From positions 10,169,104 through 10,233,103 of the forward strand of contig NC_087190.1 of assembly GCF_035594125.1 (NCBI RefSeq): DNA of 64,000 nt, written 5' to 3'. The position numbers were made by a program, and so were the translations under genes. Shown here piece after piece: positions 45,938-56,467 of the stretch. Each line of letters starts with the position of its first letter. Within the stretch, counting starts at the first letter, position 1. The notes below the pieces were generated by a model. The model made no database searches, was not told the origin of the DNA, and was given only the letters and a program-made list of their open reading frames with translations. The DNA comes from Scylla paramamosain (Eukaryota; Arthropoda; Malacostraca; Decapoda; Portunidae).

Positions 45938-47880
45938 TTAGAGGAGAGCAGTTGATGAAATGAAAAGCTTTTTTATTCCACCCTGTCTAGAAGAGCAGTA
46001 TGAGTGGAACACCACCCAGACATGTGAAGCATACTCCATACATGGACGGATAAGGCCCTTGTACAGAGTTAGTCGTTGTGGGGGTGAGAAAAACTGGCGA
46101 AGACATTTCAGAATGCCTAACTTCATAGAAGCTGTTTTAGCTAGAGATGAGATGTGAAGTTTCCAGTTCAGATTATAAGTAAAGGACAGACTGAGGATAT
46201 TCAGTATAGAAGAGGACAGTTGAGTGTCATTGAAGAAGAGGGGATAGTTGTATGGAAGGTTGTGTTGAGTTGATAGATGGAGGAATTGAGTTGTTGAGGC
46301 ACTGAACAATACCAAGTTTGTTCTGCCCCAATCAGAAATTTTAGAAAGATCAGAAGTCAGGCATTCTATAGCTCCCCTGCATGAAATGTTTACTTCCTGA
46401 AGTGTTGGATGTGGAAAAGTGCAGAGTGATATCATCAGCGTAGGAATAGATAGGACAAGAAGTTTGGTTTAGAAGGTCATTGATGAATAAGAAGAAGAGA
46501 GTGGGTGACAGAACAGAACCCTGAGAAACACCACTGTTAATAGATTTAGGAGAAGAACAGTAACTGTCTACCACAGCAGTAATAGAGCGGTCAGAAAGGA
46601 AACTTGAGATGAAGTTACGGAGAGAAGGATAGATACCATAGGAGGGTAGTTTGGAAATCAAAGCTTTGTGCCAGACTCTACCAAAAGCTTTTGATATATC
46701 CAAGGCAACAGCAAAAGTTTCACCAAAATCTCTAAAAGAGGATGACCAAGACTCAATAAGGAAAGCCAGAATATCATCAGTAGAGCAGCCTTGATGGAAC
46801 CCATACTGGCAATCAGATAGAAGATTGTGAAGTGATAGATGTTTAAGAATCTTCCTGTTGAGGATAGATTCAAAAACTTTAGATAGGCAGGAAATTAAAG
46901 CAATAGGATGTTAATTTGAGGGATTAGAATGGTCACCCTTTTTAGAAAGAGGCTGAATGTAGGCAAACTTCCAGCAAGAAGGAAATGTAGATGTTGACAG
47001 ACAGAGCTGAAAGAGTTTGACTAGGCAAGGTGCAAGGACGGAGGAGGTCTCCCTAACTAGCAGAGGCAAAATGCCAGAGGCACCTTCGCTTGGGGGGATC
47101 CTGAGGAGGGATTGGAGCAATAAGACAAGATACAGATATGAGATTGTGATTGGAGGAGCCCAACAGAGAAGAGAGGATGACAGCATAAGCAGAAGGATTA
47201 GAGGTCAGGAAAAGGTCAAGATTAATGGGTGACTCCAAGACGGTCAGGAATATGAGTAGGGTGTTGCACCAATTGCTCTAGGTCATGGAGGATAGCAAAG
47301 TTGATGACTAGTTCACCAGGATGGTCAGTGAAGGGAGAGGAAAGGCAGAGCTGGTGGTGAACATTGAAGTCTCCAAGAATGGAGATCTCTGGAAAAGGGA
47401 AGAAAGTCAGAATGTGCTCCACTTTGGAAGTTAAGTATTCAAAGAATTTCTTATAGTCAGAAGAGTTAGGTGAGAGGTAAACAGCACAGATAAATTTAGT
47501 TTGAGAGTGACTCTGTAGTTGTAGCCAGAGGGTGGAAAACTCGGAAGATTCAAGAGCATGGGCACGAGAGCAGGTTAAGTCAATGTGTACATAAACACAA
47601 CATCCAGCTTTGGATTGAAAGTGAGGGTAGAGAAAGTAGGAGGGAACAGAAAAAGGAGTTTCAGCAAGGAAAAGATGAGGTTTAGAAGAGGAGAGGTGAT
47701 GTTCTACAGATTGAAAATTAGATCTTAGACTGTAAATGTTGCAGAAGTTAATAAAGAAAAAGTTAAGGGGGTGTGTCAAGATACTTAGGGTCATTATCAG
47801 AAAAGGAGTCCAACCTGGGGACATTTGTGGTCCCTTCCCCAGATGGGGGCTCCAAGGCTGGTGTAGGAGTTGCCATGATC
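45938..47880 (-). pseudogene. older family A polyprotein remnant
   Basis: Endonuclease pieces at 47824-47222 ([10 protein letters not shown], lacking the T-E-T-Q segment) and 47238-47053 (G-S-S-N-H-N-L-I, Asp replaced). Reverse transcriptase pieces at 46703-46350 (S-K-A-F-G-R-V-W-H, S-Y-A-D-D-I-T-L-H) and 46435-45938. The first catalytic Asp (S-K-A-F-D) is Gly here. An internal deletion removes the linker. Confidence 0.85.
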
Positions 47881-48130
47881 ATTTTGAATTTTTGAGTGAA
47901 GGGTGTGTGTGTGTGTTATTAGGTGCTTGTATTTTTGTGTGGAGGAAGAGAGTTGTCTTTATAGGGCAGGCTGTGACTGCCCCCTTGTGTTGTGAGACAA
48001 AGGGAAATGTTCAGTGAGGTCACAGCTGGTTTTAATTAATTAATTTAATTAAGTTCACAGCACCCCCTGATCCAGTGTTTTAGGCCTCACTGGGAGTAAT
48101 CGTTTCAGCAGGTGCCTACTGCCTCCTCCA

Positions 48131-50894
48131 TCTGCAGACATCCATTACTCACATCAATATGTGTTGATATACAAGAGTTGTTGATAGTAAAATCCAAATG
48201 TAAAAGTGTTAGAACGTTAATAACAAGTATAATAACCAACCTACATCTCCATATGTACCTAACTCTTGTTAGTTGGTTGGTGGGCTTTGTGCTATAAATA
48301 ACAGACACATTTTCTCATTCTCCTTACTTAAACAAAAGAGCATCAGTACTGGGAAAGATCATGATCTAGATATAGTATGATACCCAATTCTAACCCTCTA
48401 CTGTAACTTTTCAGTTTTCAATAGTGTCACTGACAAGTCAAATGCTTCACTCACAAGGCATATGGAAGCATACGTGCCTGGGTTGCATTTGTCTTTCTAG
48501 CCCAAAAAGCAAACAACCAATCAGCAAGCAGTAAGCACATCAGAACATCATTCAAGTTCCTGTAGGAATGTATTTTGAAGAATGAAATATAGAATATAAT
48601 GCTTTTTGAGACCAAGAAAATTGATGTTGTATAAAGAAATATTTCTTTTCTTGTCATTTCACATTAAAAAAAAAAAACTGAAAACTACATAAAGCAAAGG
48701 AAAGAAGGGAAGATGCTGCATTTTCTGATGATATTTTGCATCTTTTTGACCAATAGGCATGTTGTCTGACCCCATTTTGTGACTGTGACTTTAATCCTGG
48801 AGCAGCACTTTTTTTTTTTCTATGTTAGTGTGTTTCTTGCATCATCTCTTAACATGTGTGGGCAAGGAAATATATATTTTTGTAATATCATAGTTGACAT
48901 GAAGCTAAAACAGGGAGAAAATTATAGTTGGTAAAGGACTCATACATGCAGACTCAAAACATGAGCACACGCTGCCACCACACAGCTCACAAGTCTCCCC
49001 TCTGCTCTGTTTGCAGCTGCCCTGAAAAGCTCCTCTTCCCAAGAAATCAGATTAAGAACCTTAAGTAATGGAAGTCTATTAATGCTAGATCAGTTTTTGT
49101 AGGTAGACAGTGATTTTCCTAAGTTTTAAGTTTAGCGCCTTATATTTCCCGGACTTCCATATATAGTGTTGCTGGTCCATCTGGCATCGCACCCCTCTGC
49201 TTCTTGTTGCAAGTGTGGATGCACTTATTTACTCTGCACTCCCACTGCTTTACAGGTTAGTACCATGATCCCAGTTGGACCTAGTGATACCATCTATGTT
49301 ATATAATCTCTTGAGTTGTGATAGTGGAAAATATAATAACAAAGGGTTATGTATGCATCATACAGTGTTTTACTGACAATAAGTAGGCAAAACTTGTCCA
49401 CTTGTCTCTGAGCCACTCACTGAACAGTGCCAGTACATTAGATATTTTTTTTTTTCCTCACATTTCCCTGTCCTTACTTCATCATGGAGAGGAGAGCCAG
49501 ACTAATGCAGACTGGAGCGGATGCTTGCCAACCAGACACTAGAAGTCTTTGGTGACTTATTTATGGATATGGTGTATGATGAAAGTCTTTCTGGGATGCC
49601 TTGGGGGCAGCTAAATAAGCTTCAAACACTGATCCCATACCACTAATGCTCCATACAAGGGAAATCTAAAGTATGAGGTAAGTACATAATTATTTTTGGC
49701 TTGAATGATGAATTTTAATATTTATAAATATGTACTTTGAAAAATATGCAATATTATTGTAATAGACATACTCCAAATATAGCTGTGATTTGGGGGTATG
49801 TAAAATCCTAAGAATAATTGTCTTTTTTCATTTGTTCCATGCACCTCAATTTTTGTTCTGCCCAGGGTTATGATGTTTTGTTTGTTGAAGGTCAAGCCTC
49901 CAACCTCATGTTTTCTACTTTTTATTCAATTTATTTCATTATTGTATTTTTAGGAAATATTTTACAAAAGGAACTAGTCTTGCAGAAATAAATTATTTTT
50001 TTTACTTATTACAATTAGATTTATTTATTACTAATGTTGCACTAGTTATGATTTTATTCAAAAGGAAATATTTTTTTCATATTTGTATCTGTCTAGGTCA
50101 TTAAAATTAGTTTGTATTTTTTTCTATTATTTTCCTCAGCTGGTCCAGTTGGACTGGTGATATCATACAAAAACTGATCTAGGGTTAATACTTCTTCCTG
50201 TATCTTACAGAATTACTACCTAGAGTCAAGTGGGTGATGTACATGACAGTTCTTCCCAAGGGTGGCGGTGCCTGTCATCTGGCAGCAGGGCTGTGATTCA
50301 TTTTCATTAAAAACTCAAATACTGCATGCTTTGGCAAACCACTACTGAAAACACCTTATATTTTTATGATTCTCTTTTTTTCACTTTTAAGAACACAAAT
50401 TTAATCCTCAAGTGCCTTAGAGATTACATAGAAATTAAGCTTATAAGAAAAATTACCTTTATTTCCTATTTTCAACTATCATATTATACTGGATAAAAAG
50501 TAAACAGTTGAATTTACACATTTATTTTCTTACCTACATTTCTGTACCTACAAAATGCACTGAAACATTATTTTTTTACTTTCATTGGGCACTTTAATTC
50601 TCTTCAGTTGTTCCTGGAATTCATGACATCTTAATTTGTTGGTTGTGGCATTAATCTATAATATCAATGTTAATAATTGTTGGGGGTTGAGACTTGTTGG
50701 ATATCCAATGTTTCCCTTAATAAAACCAATGATGGATATCAAGATATTTTCAGATAATCTGCATCATACATTGAGCCACGTAGTCCAGTATTAACATGTA
50801 TGGTAAATCAAATATTGTGCCAATATAGATTTGGTATATGTAGACCATTATCCATTATTAGCATCAGATATCTGTTACTTTCCAGATTTTGCAG
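48131..50894. other. 2.7 kb before the third SMP exon, nothing recognised
   Basis: AT-rich intron sequence without transposon proteins or paired repeats that I could see. No splice-bounded open frame was convincing. The polypyrimidine-rich GATTTTGCAG acceptor of the next exon lies at its end. Confidence 0.4.
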
Positions 50895-51012
50895 TGTCAA
50901 TGAAAACGTGAGGAAGGAGATAATTGCTAACTTGATGGTGGCACCCAAATGCTGGTCCAAACGACTGGTGGAGGACATCCCCATTGAGGAGTTCGAGAAC
51001 ATATCCCCAGCT
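50895..51012 (+). CDS. Esyt2: E-Syt-like gene, last SMP-domain exon
   Basis: Internal exon of 118 bases between a TTTGCAG acceptor and a GTGAGT donor. The first base completes the AG left at 1714 as AGT (Ser). Then 39 codons follow in phase: V-N-E-N-V-R-K-E-I-I-A-N-L-M-V-A-P-K, W-S-K-R-L-V-E-D-I-P-I-E-E-F-E-N-I-S-P-A. In E-Syt SMP domains the final helix has the form I-[IV]-x-x-I-[AG]-x-x-[ML]-V-x-P-[NK], then a short strand and a loop with a Pro before C2A. This exon fits that layout, although C-W-S-K replaces the usual leucine/isoleucine-rich strand. It ends in phase 0. The next exon in the gene should begin C2A, and I did not find it. Confidence 0.75.
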
Positions 51013-51169
51013 GTGAGTGTTGAGGTGTTATGGTCATAGGTGTGGTGGGAAGTGGCTGTAGTGTGAATGACAGTATACTTGGGAAATCTTCTTCTTTAAA
51101 CATTGCTGCAGGGAAGTGTGGCTGCTCTAGGAGGAGCAATACAAGTGTAGGTCTCAGTGTCATTATATG

Positions 51170-51265
51170 AATGGGAATAATAGGTAAAAATAGATTGGTA
51201 AGTTTTATACAGGTTCTGCTATGTGTAAGCCTGATGGCTTCTTGCAGCTTCTCTTATTCTCTTAA
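51170..51265 (+). mobile_element. CR1-like family C tail fragment
   Basis: Only the last about 95 bases of the element: ATAGGTAAAAATAGATTGG, then TATACAGGTTCTGC, GTGTAAGCCTGATGGCTTCT and TTGCAGCTTCTCTTATTC, as at 32150-32245. It directly abuts the 3' end of the family A copy that follows. Confidence 0.75.
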
Positions 51266-51271
51266 CTTTTT

Positions 51272-54200
51272 TTCTTTTTTATGTAGGAAGGTCACTGGCC
51301 AAGGGCAACAAAAATCTAATAAAAAAAAATGCCCACTGAAATGCCAGTCCCATAAAAGGGTCAAAGCAGTGGTCAAAAATTGGTGGATAAGTGTCTTGAA
51401 ACCTCCCTCTTGAAGGAATTCAAGTCATAGGAAGGTGGAAATACAGATGCAGGCAGGGAGTTCCAGAGTTTACAAGAGAAAGGGATGAATGATTGAGAAT
51501 ACTGGTTAACTCTTGCGTTAGAGAGGTGGACACAATAGGGGTGAGAGAAAGAAGAAAGTCTTGTGCAGCGAGGCCACGGAAGGAGGGGAGGCATGCAGTT
51601 AGCAAGATCAGAAGAGCAGTTAGCATGAAAATAGCGGTAGAAGACATCTAGAGATGCAACGTTGCGGTGGTGAGAGAGAGGCTGAAGACAGTCAGTTAGA
51701 GGAGAGGAGTTGACGAGATGAAAAGCTTTTGATTCCACCCTGTCTAGAAGAGCAGTATGAGTGGAACCCCCCCAGACATGTGAAGCATACTCCATACATG
51801 GACGGATAAGACCCTTGTACAGAGTTAGCAGCGGGGGGGGGGGTGAGAAAAATTGGCGGAGATGTCTCAGAACACCTAACTTCATAGAAGCTGTTTTAGC
51901 TAGAGATGAGATGTGAAGTTTCCAGTTCAGATTATAAGTAAAGGACAGACCAAGGATGTTCAGTGTAGAAGACGGGGACAGTTGAGTGTCATTGAAGAAG
52001 AGGGGATAGTTGTCTGGAAGGTTGTGTTGAGTTGATAGATGGAGGAATTGAGTTTTTGAGGCATTGAACAATACAAAGTTTGCTCTGCCCCAATCAGAAA
52101 TTTTAGAAAGATCAGAAATCAGGCGTTCTGTGGCTTCACTTCGTGATATGTTTACCTCCTGAAGGGTTGGACGTCTATGAAAAGATGTGGAAAAGTGCAG
52201 GGTGGTATCATCAGTGTAGGAGTGGATAGGACAAGAAGTTTGGTTTAGAAGATCATTAATGAATAATAAGAAGAGAGTGGGTGACAGGACAGAACCCTGA
52301 GGAACACCACTGTTAATAGATTTAGGAGAACAACAGTGACCGTCTACCTCAGCAGCAATAGAAAGGTCAGAAAGGAAACTTGAGATGAAGTTACAGAAAG
52401 AAGGATAGAAACCATAGGAGGGTAGTTTGGAAATCAAAGCTTTGTGCCAGACTCTATCAAAAGCTTTTGATATGTCCAAGGCAACAGCAAAAGTTTCACC
52501 AAAATTTCTAAAAGAGGATGACCAAGACTCAGTAAGGAAAGCCAGAAGATCACCAGTAGAGCGGCCTTGACGGAACCCATACTGGCGATCAGATAGAAGG
52601 TTGTGAAGTGATAGATGTTTAAGAATCTTCCTGTTGAGGATAGATTCAAAAACTTTAGATAGGCAGGAAATTAAAGCAATAGGACGGTAGTTTGAGGGAT
52701 TAGAACGGTCACCCTTTTTAGGAACAGGTTGAATGTAGACAAACTTCCAGCAAGAAGGAAAGGTAGATGTTGACAGACAGAGGTGAAAGAGTTTGACTAG
52801 GCAAGGTGCAAGCACGGAGGCACAGTTTCGGAGAACAATAGGAGGGACCCCATCAGGTCCATAAGCCTTCCGAGGGTTTAGGCCAGTGAGGGCATGGAAA
52901 ACATCATTGCGAAGAATTTTAATAGGTGGCATGAAGTAGTCAGAGGGTGGAGGAGAGGGAGGAACAAGCCCAGAATCGTCCAAGGTAGAGATTTTAGCAA
53001 AGGTTTGAGCAAAGAGTTAAGCTTTAGAAATAGATGTGATAGCAGTGGTGCCATCTGGTTGAAATAGAGGAGGGAAAGAAGAAGAAGCAAAGTTATTGGA
53101 GATATTTTTGGCTAGATGCCAGAAATCACAAGGGGAGTTAGATCTTGAAAGGTTTTGATATTTTCTGTTAATGAAGGAGTTTTTGGCTAGTTGGAGAACA
53201 GACTTGGCATGGTTCCGGGCAGAAATATAAAGTGCATGAGATTCTGGTGATGGAAGGCTTAAGTACCTTTTGTGGGCCACCTCTCTATCATGTATAGCAC
53301 AAGAACAAGCTGTGTTAAACCAAGGTTTAGAAGGTTTAGGACAAGCACACAAAGACGGGTCTCTGACACGGAAGCAGTAGTCATTCCAAGGAAAGTCAGC
53401 AAAATACCTCCTCAGGTCCCCCCAACTAGCAGAGGCAAAACGCCAGAGGCACCTTCGTTTAGTGGTATCCTGAGGAGGGATTGGAGGGATAGGACAAAAT
53501 AAAGATATGAGATTGTGATCGGAGGAGCCCAACGGAGAAGAAAGGGTGACAGCATAAGCAGAAGGAATAGAGGTCAGAAAAAGGTCAAGAATGTTGGGTG
53601 TACTCGTATCTCCAAGACGGTCAGGAATACGATTAGGGTGTTGCACCAATTGCTCTAGGTCATGGAGGATAGCAAAGTTGTAGGCTAGTTCACCAGGATG
53701 GTCAGTGAAGGGAGAGGAAAGCCAAAGCTGGTGGTGAACATTGAAGTTTCCAAGAATGGAGATCTCTGCAAAAGGGAAGAGGGTCAGAATGTGCTCCACT
53801 TTGGAAGTTAAGTAGTCAAAGAATTTCTTATAGTCAGAGGAGTTAGGAGAGAGGTATACAGCACAGATAAATTTAGTATGAGAGTGACTCTGTAGTCGTA
53901 GCCAGATGGTGGAAAACTCGGAAGATTCAAGAGCGTGGGCACGAGAGCAAGTTAAGTCATTGCGCACATAAACGCAGCATCCAGCTTTGGATCGAAAATG
54001 AGGATAGAGAAAGTAGGAGGGAACAGAAAAGGGGCTACTGTCAGTTGCCTCAGACACCTGAGTTTCAGTGAGGAAAAGAAGATGAGGTTTAGAAGAGGAG
54101 AGGTGGTGTTCTACAGATTGAAAATTAGATCTTAGACTGCGAATGTTGCAGAAGTTAATGAAGAAAAAGTTGAGGGGGGTGTCAAGACACTTAGGGTCGT

Positions 54201-54525
54201 CGACAGAAAGGCAATCCGACCTGGGGACATTTATGGTCCCCCTCCCCAGATGGGGACTCCGAGGCTGGTGTAGGAGTCGCCATGATGATTTTAAAATTTT
54301 TGAGTGAAGGGTGTGTGTTATTAGGTGCTTGTAGTTTTGTGTGGAGGAAGAGAGTTGTCTTTAGAGGGCAGGCTGTGACTGCCCCCTTGTGTTGTGAGAC
54401 ACAAAGGGAAACGTTCAGTGAGGTCACAGCTGGGTTTAATGACAAGTTCACAACACCCCCTGAACAGTGCTTTAGACCTCACTGGGAATAATTATCGTTT
54501 CGGCAGGTGTCTACTGCCTCCTCCT
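51272..54525 (-). mobile_element. family A Jockey-like LINE, near full length
   Basis: About 3.25 kb. The 5' end (read on -) is GGAGGAGGCAGTAGACACCT near 54525, and the 3' tail ends near 51272 with an A-rich run. It has one long coding region with few lesions. It shares with the 42460 copy a deletion of about 20 codons in the endonuclease-RT linker (C-A-C-P-K-P-S-K), compared with the copy at 56236. Confidence 0.9.
51373..54285 (-). pseudogene. family A endonuclease/reverse transcriptase, nearly intact
   Basis: The start is ATG near 54280 (M-A-T-P-T-P). A one-base shift near 54240 changes frame after S-G-E-G. The endonuclease is then open: [10 protein letters not shown] (D of G-D-F-N replaced by N) and [12 protein letters not shown] at about 53018 replaces the Glu codon before L-F-A-Q-T-F. 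The 536-codon reverse transcriptase frame (52983-51373) is continuous, with [32 protein letters not shown] and S-Y-T-D-D-T-T-L-H, to the usual C-terminus R-E-V-S-R-H-L. One frameshift, one stop and one catalytic endonuclease change are the main lesions. Confidence 0.9.
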
Positions 54526-54879
54526 TAGGAGATTCTTATATTGTCAGATGTTTTGATGTCAAATTGATGTAAATTTTTTTTGGCTAAGATAAAGTTAAAA
54601 CATTGATATATAGATGAAGCTGTATACGGGGGACAAATGACTACATTTCCACCTCACACCTTTCTTCCACCCCTATACAATGTTACCAACCCCACTACAC
54701 TCTCACACCATTCTTCAAGCCCCCTTGCAGTGTTGCCAGCCCCACTACACCCTCACAGTCCCCTCTTGTATTCATTCAAGATGTAGTACAATTTAACAAC
54801 ATTTATTCCACCCACATCTCATAAGGAAAAAGATGTTTTTCAAATAGGGTTATTAATGAGTGAAACAGACTCTCAATAT
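54526..54879. other. spacer, nothing recognised
   Basis: Between the family A copy and a diverged fragment of it. It holds a weak internal duplication around CAATGTTACCAACCCCACTA and CAGTGTTGCCAGCCCCACTA (54679 and 54729). No C2-domain exon was seen. Confidence 0.4.
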
Positions 54880-55185
54880 TGTCTTATCAACTTTTTCGCC
54901 TTATCAACTCTTCTCCACTGAATGTCTTCACCCTCTCTCTCATTGTTGCACTGTTGCATCTCTTGCTATCTTGTACCACTATTTTCTTGCTAACTGCTCT
55001 TCTGATTTTGCTAACTGCTTGCCTTCCCTCCTGTAGCTTCACTACACAAGACTTTCTACTTTCTCTCACTCTTTTCTCTCCACACTTATCCTGTGATATA
55101 TTCAATAATTTGACTTCGCTTCTGGGACTGGCACTTAAATGGGGTTTTTTTCTCTTGGCTAGTGCCCCTCTTACACACATACAAA
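54880..55185 (+). mobile_element. family A LINE, 3' fragment, decayed
   Basis: Begins F-R-L-I-N-S-S-P-L-N and V-A-L-L-H-L, then L-I-L-L-T-A-C-L-P-S. It ends in GGGACTGGCACTTAAATGGG, TTGGCTAGTGCCCC and TTACACACATACAAAAAA. The middle of the C-terminal coding region is deleted. Confidence 0.82.
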
Positions 55186-55381
55186 AAAAAAATGTTAGAC
55201 AGTTTCAGGAGATTGGGTAAATTCATGGATGACAGTGACATACGTATAGCAAGTTTTGGGTACCCAGAGCTGGTTGTATAGGTCAGCTAGCTGTTTGCTG
55301 CCTTAAGGCTTTGTTATTTGGCCATGTTCTTCCATCTGACATTCCACCTCAACATCCATTCCTCCATCCACAGCAACAAGC

Positions 55382-55638
55382 AACCCTGAATACCTGAAGC
55401 AGTCTGCCTTCTAACTCCCTACTCCCTTACTGATGTAACCCTGGATACCTGAAGCAGTCTGCCTTCTAACTCCCTACTCCCTTACTGATGTAGCCCTGGA
55501 TACCTGAAGCAGTCTGCCTTCTAACTCCTTACTCCCTTACTGATGTAGCCCTGGATACCTGAAGCAGTCTGCCTTCTAACTCCTTACTCCCTTACTGATG
55601 CAACCCTGGATACCTGAAGCAGTCTGCCTTCTAACTTC
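55382..55638. repeat. 55-bp tandem repeat, about 4.7 copies
   Basis: Units start at about 55382, 55437, 55492, 55547 and 55602, each with CCCTG(A/G)ATACCTGAAGCAG, TCTGCCTTCTAACTCC and TTACTGATGTA. Copies differ at only a few positions, and the last is truncated after about 37 bases. There are no unique spacers, so it is a minisatellite. Confidence 0.95.
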
Positions 55639-56122
55639 AAATTCCTCTTCAAAGTTTATGTTTTTCTATGACATGAAGCTGTACTTTTTCCCCATCATTC
55701 AAAAATCAGTTTGATGATGGTAATAATCTGTCTGTATACCAGGCCAGCAACCCCACACAGTGACCCACACAAAGCACCATACACTAATACACACATCATT
55801 CACACTCTTAGTCCTGTCAGCCCTAGTGGAAAGGGATAGGTAGTCTCATGGACCACCCTAAGTACTACACCCCAGGGGCATAGACATAGCACAGCTGGCC
55901 ACATATTTCCACAGCAAGGACTGACAGCATAATGAGACCACATATCCAAACCAAATCTTTCCTTTCCAGGCACAGCGGGTGGAACAGCAGAGTGACAATG
56001 GTGGAGGAAGACAAAGGGCAATGGGTGAGGTGAACCTGTTGCTTCTCTCAGCCTTTCCTTGCACCACACAGTAACTCTTCATCACCACATTCACCAGCTC
56101 CCTTCCTTTCACTGACAGTTTT

Positions 56123-56127
<5 letters not shown>
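55639..56127. other. spacer, nothing recognised
   Basis: No gene or transposon identified. Frames on - (55800-56355) pass through the CT microsatellite and show no domain. Confidence 0.4.

Positions 56128-56211
<84 letters not shown>
56128..56211. repeat. (CT)n microsatellite
   Basis: Pure CT tract of about 84 bases, 25 bases before the start of the next LINE. Confidence 0.95.
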
Positions 56212-56214
<3 letters not shown>

Positions 56215-56467
56215 ACCACAATGTTGCATCTCTTGATGACACCTGCTGAAACGATAATTACTCCCAGTGAGGTCTAAAGCACTGTTCAGGGGGTGCTGTG
56301 AACTTATCATTAAACCCAGCTGTGACCTCACTGAATGTTTCCCTTTGTGTCTCACAACACAAGGGGGCAGTCACAGCCTGCCCTCTAAAGACAACTCTCT
56401 TCATCAACACAAAACTACAAGCACCTAATAACACACACACCCTTCACTCAAAAATTTTAAAATCATA

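Larger units (their letters stand above)
42250..48130 (-). mobile_element. older family A LINE, split by insertion of another copy
   Basis: The 3' part lies at 42250-42459 and ends inside the C-terminal coding region at ...AACTCCAGAGTTT. The rest resumes at about 45711-48130 with ...GAAGAGATGAATGATTGAG, the next bases of the family sequence. A younger copy fills 42460-45710. The older copy has a large internal deletion (about 590 bases, at 47040, joining the reverse transcriptase N-terminal region to the endonuclease-RT linker) and many frame breaks. Its 5' end is near 48130, with GGAGGAGGCAGTAGGCACCT read on -. Confidence 0.85.

Noticed and set aside
49480..49680. Possible exon before the third SMP exon
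   Set aside because: Contains GGATGCTTGCCAACCAGACA-type coding-like sequence but all frames are broken quickly and no acceptor/donor pair fits the gene's phases.
55382..55638. CRISPR-like array
   Set aside because: Units are directly adjacent with no unique spacers; it is a minisatellite.
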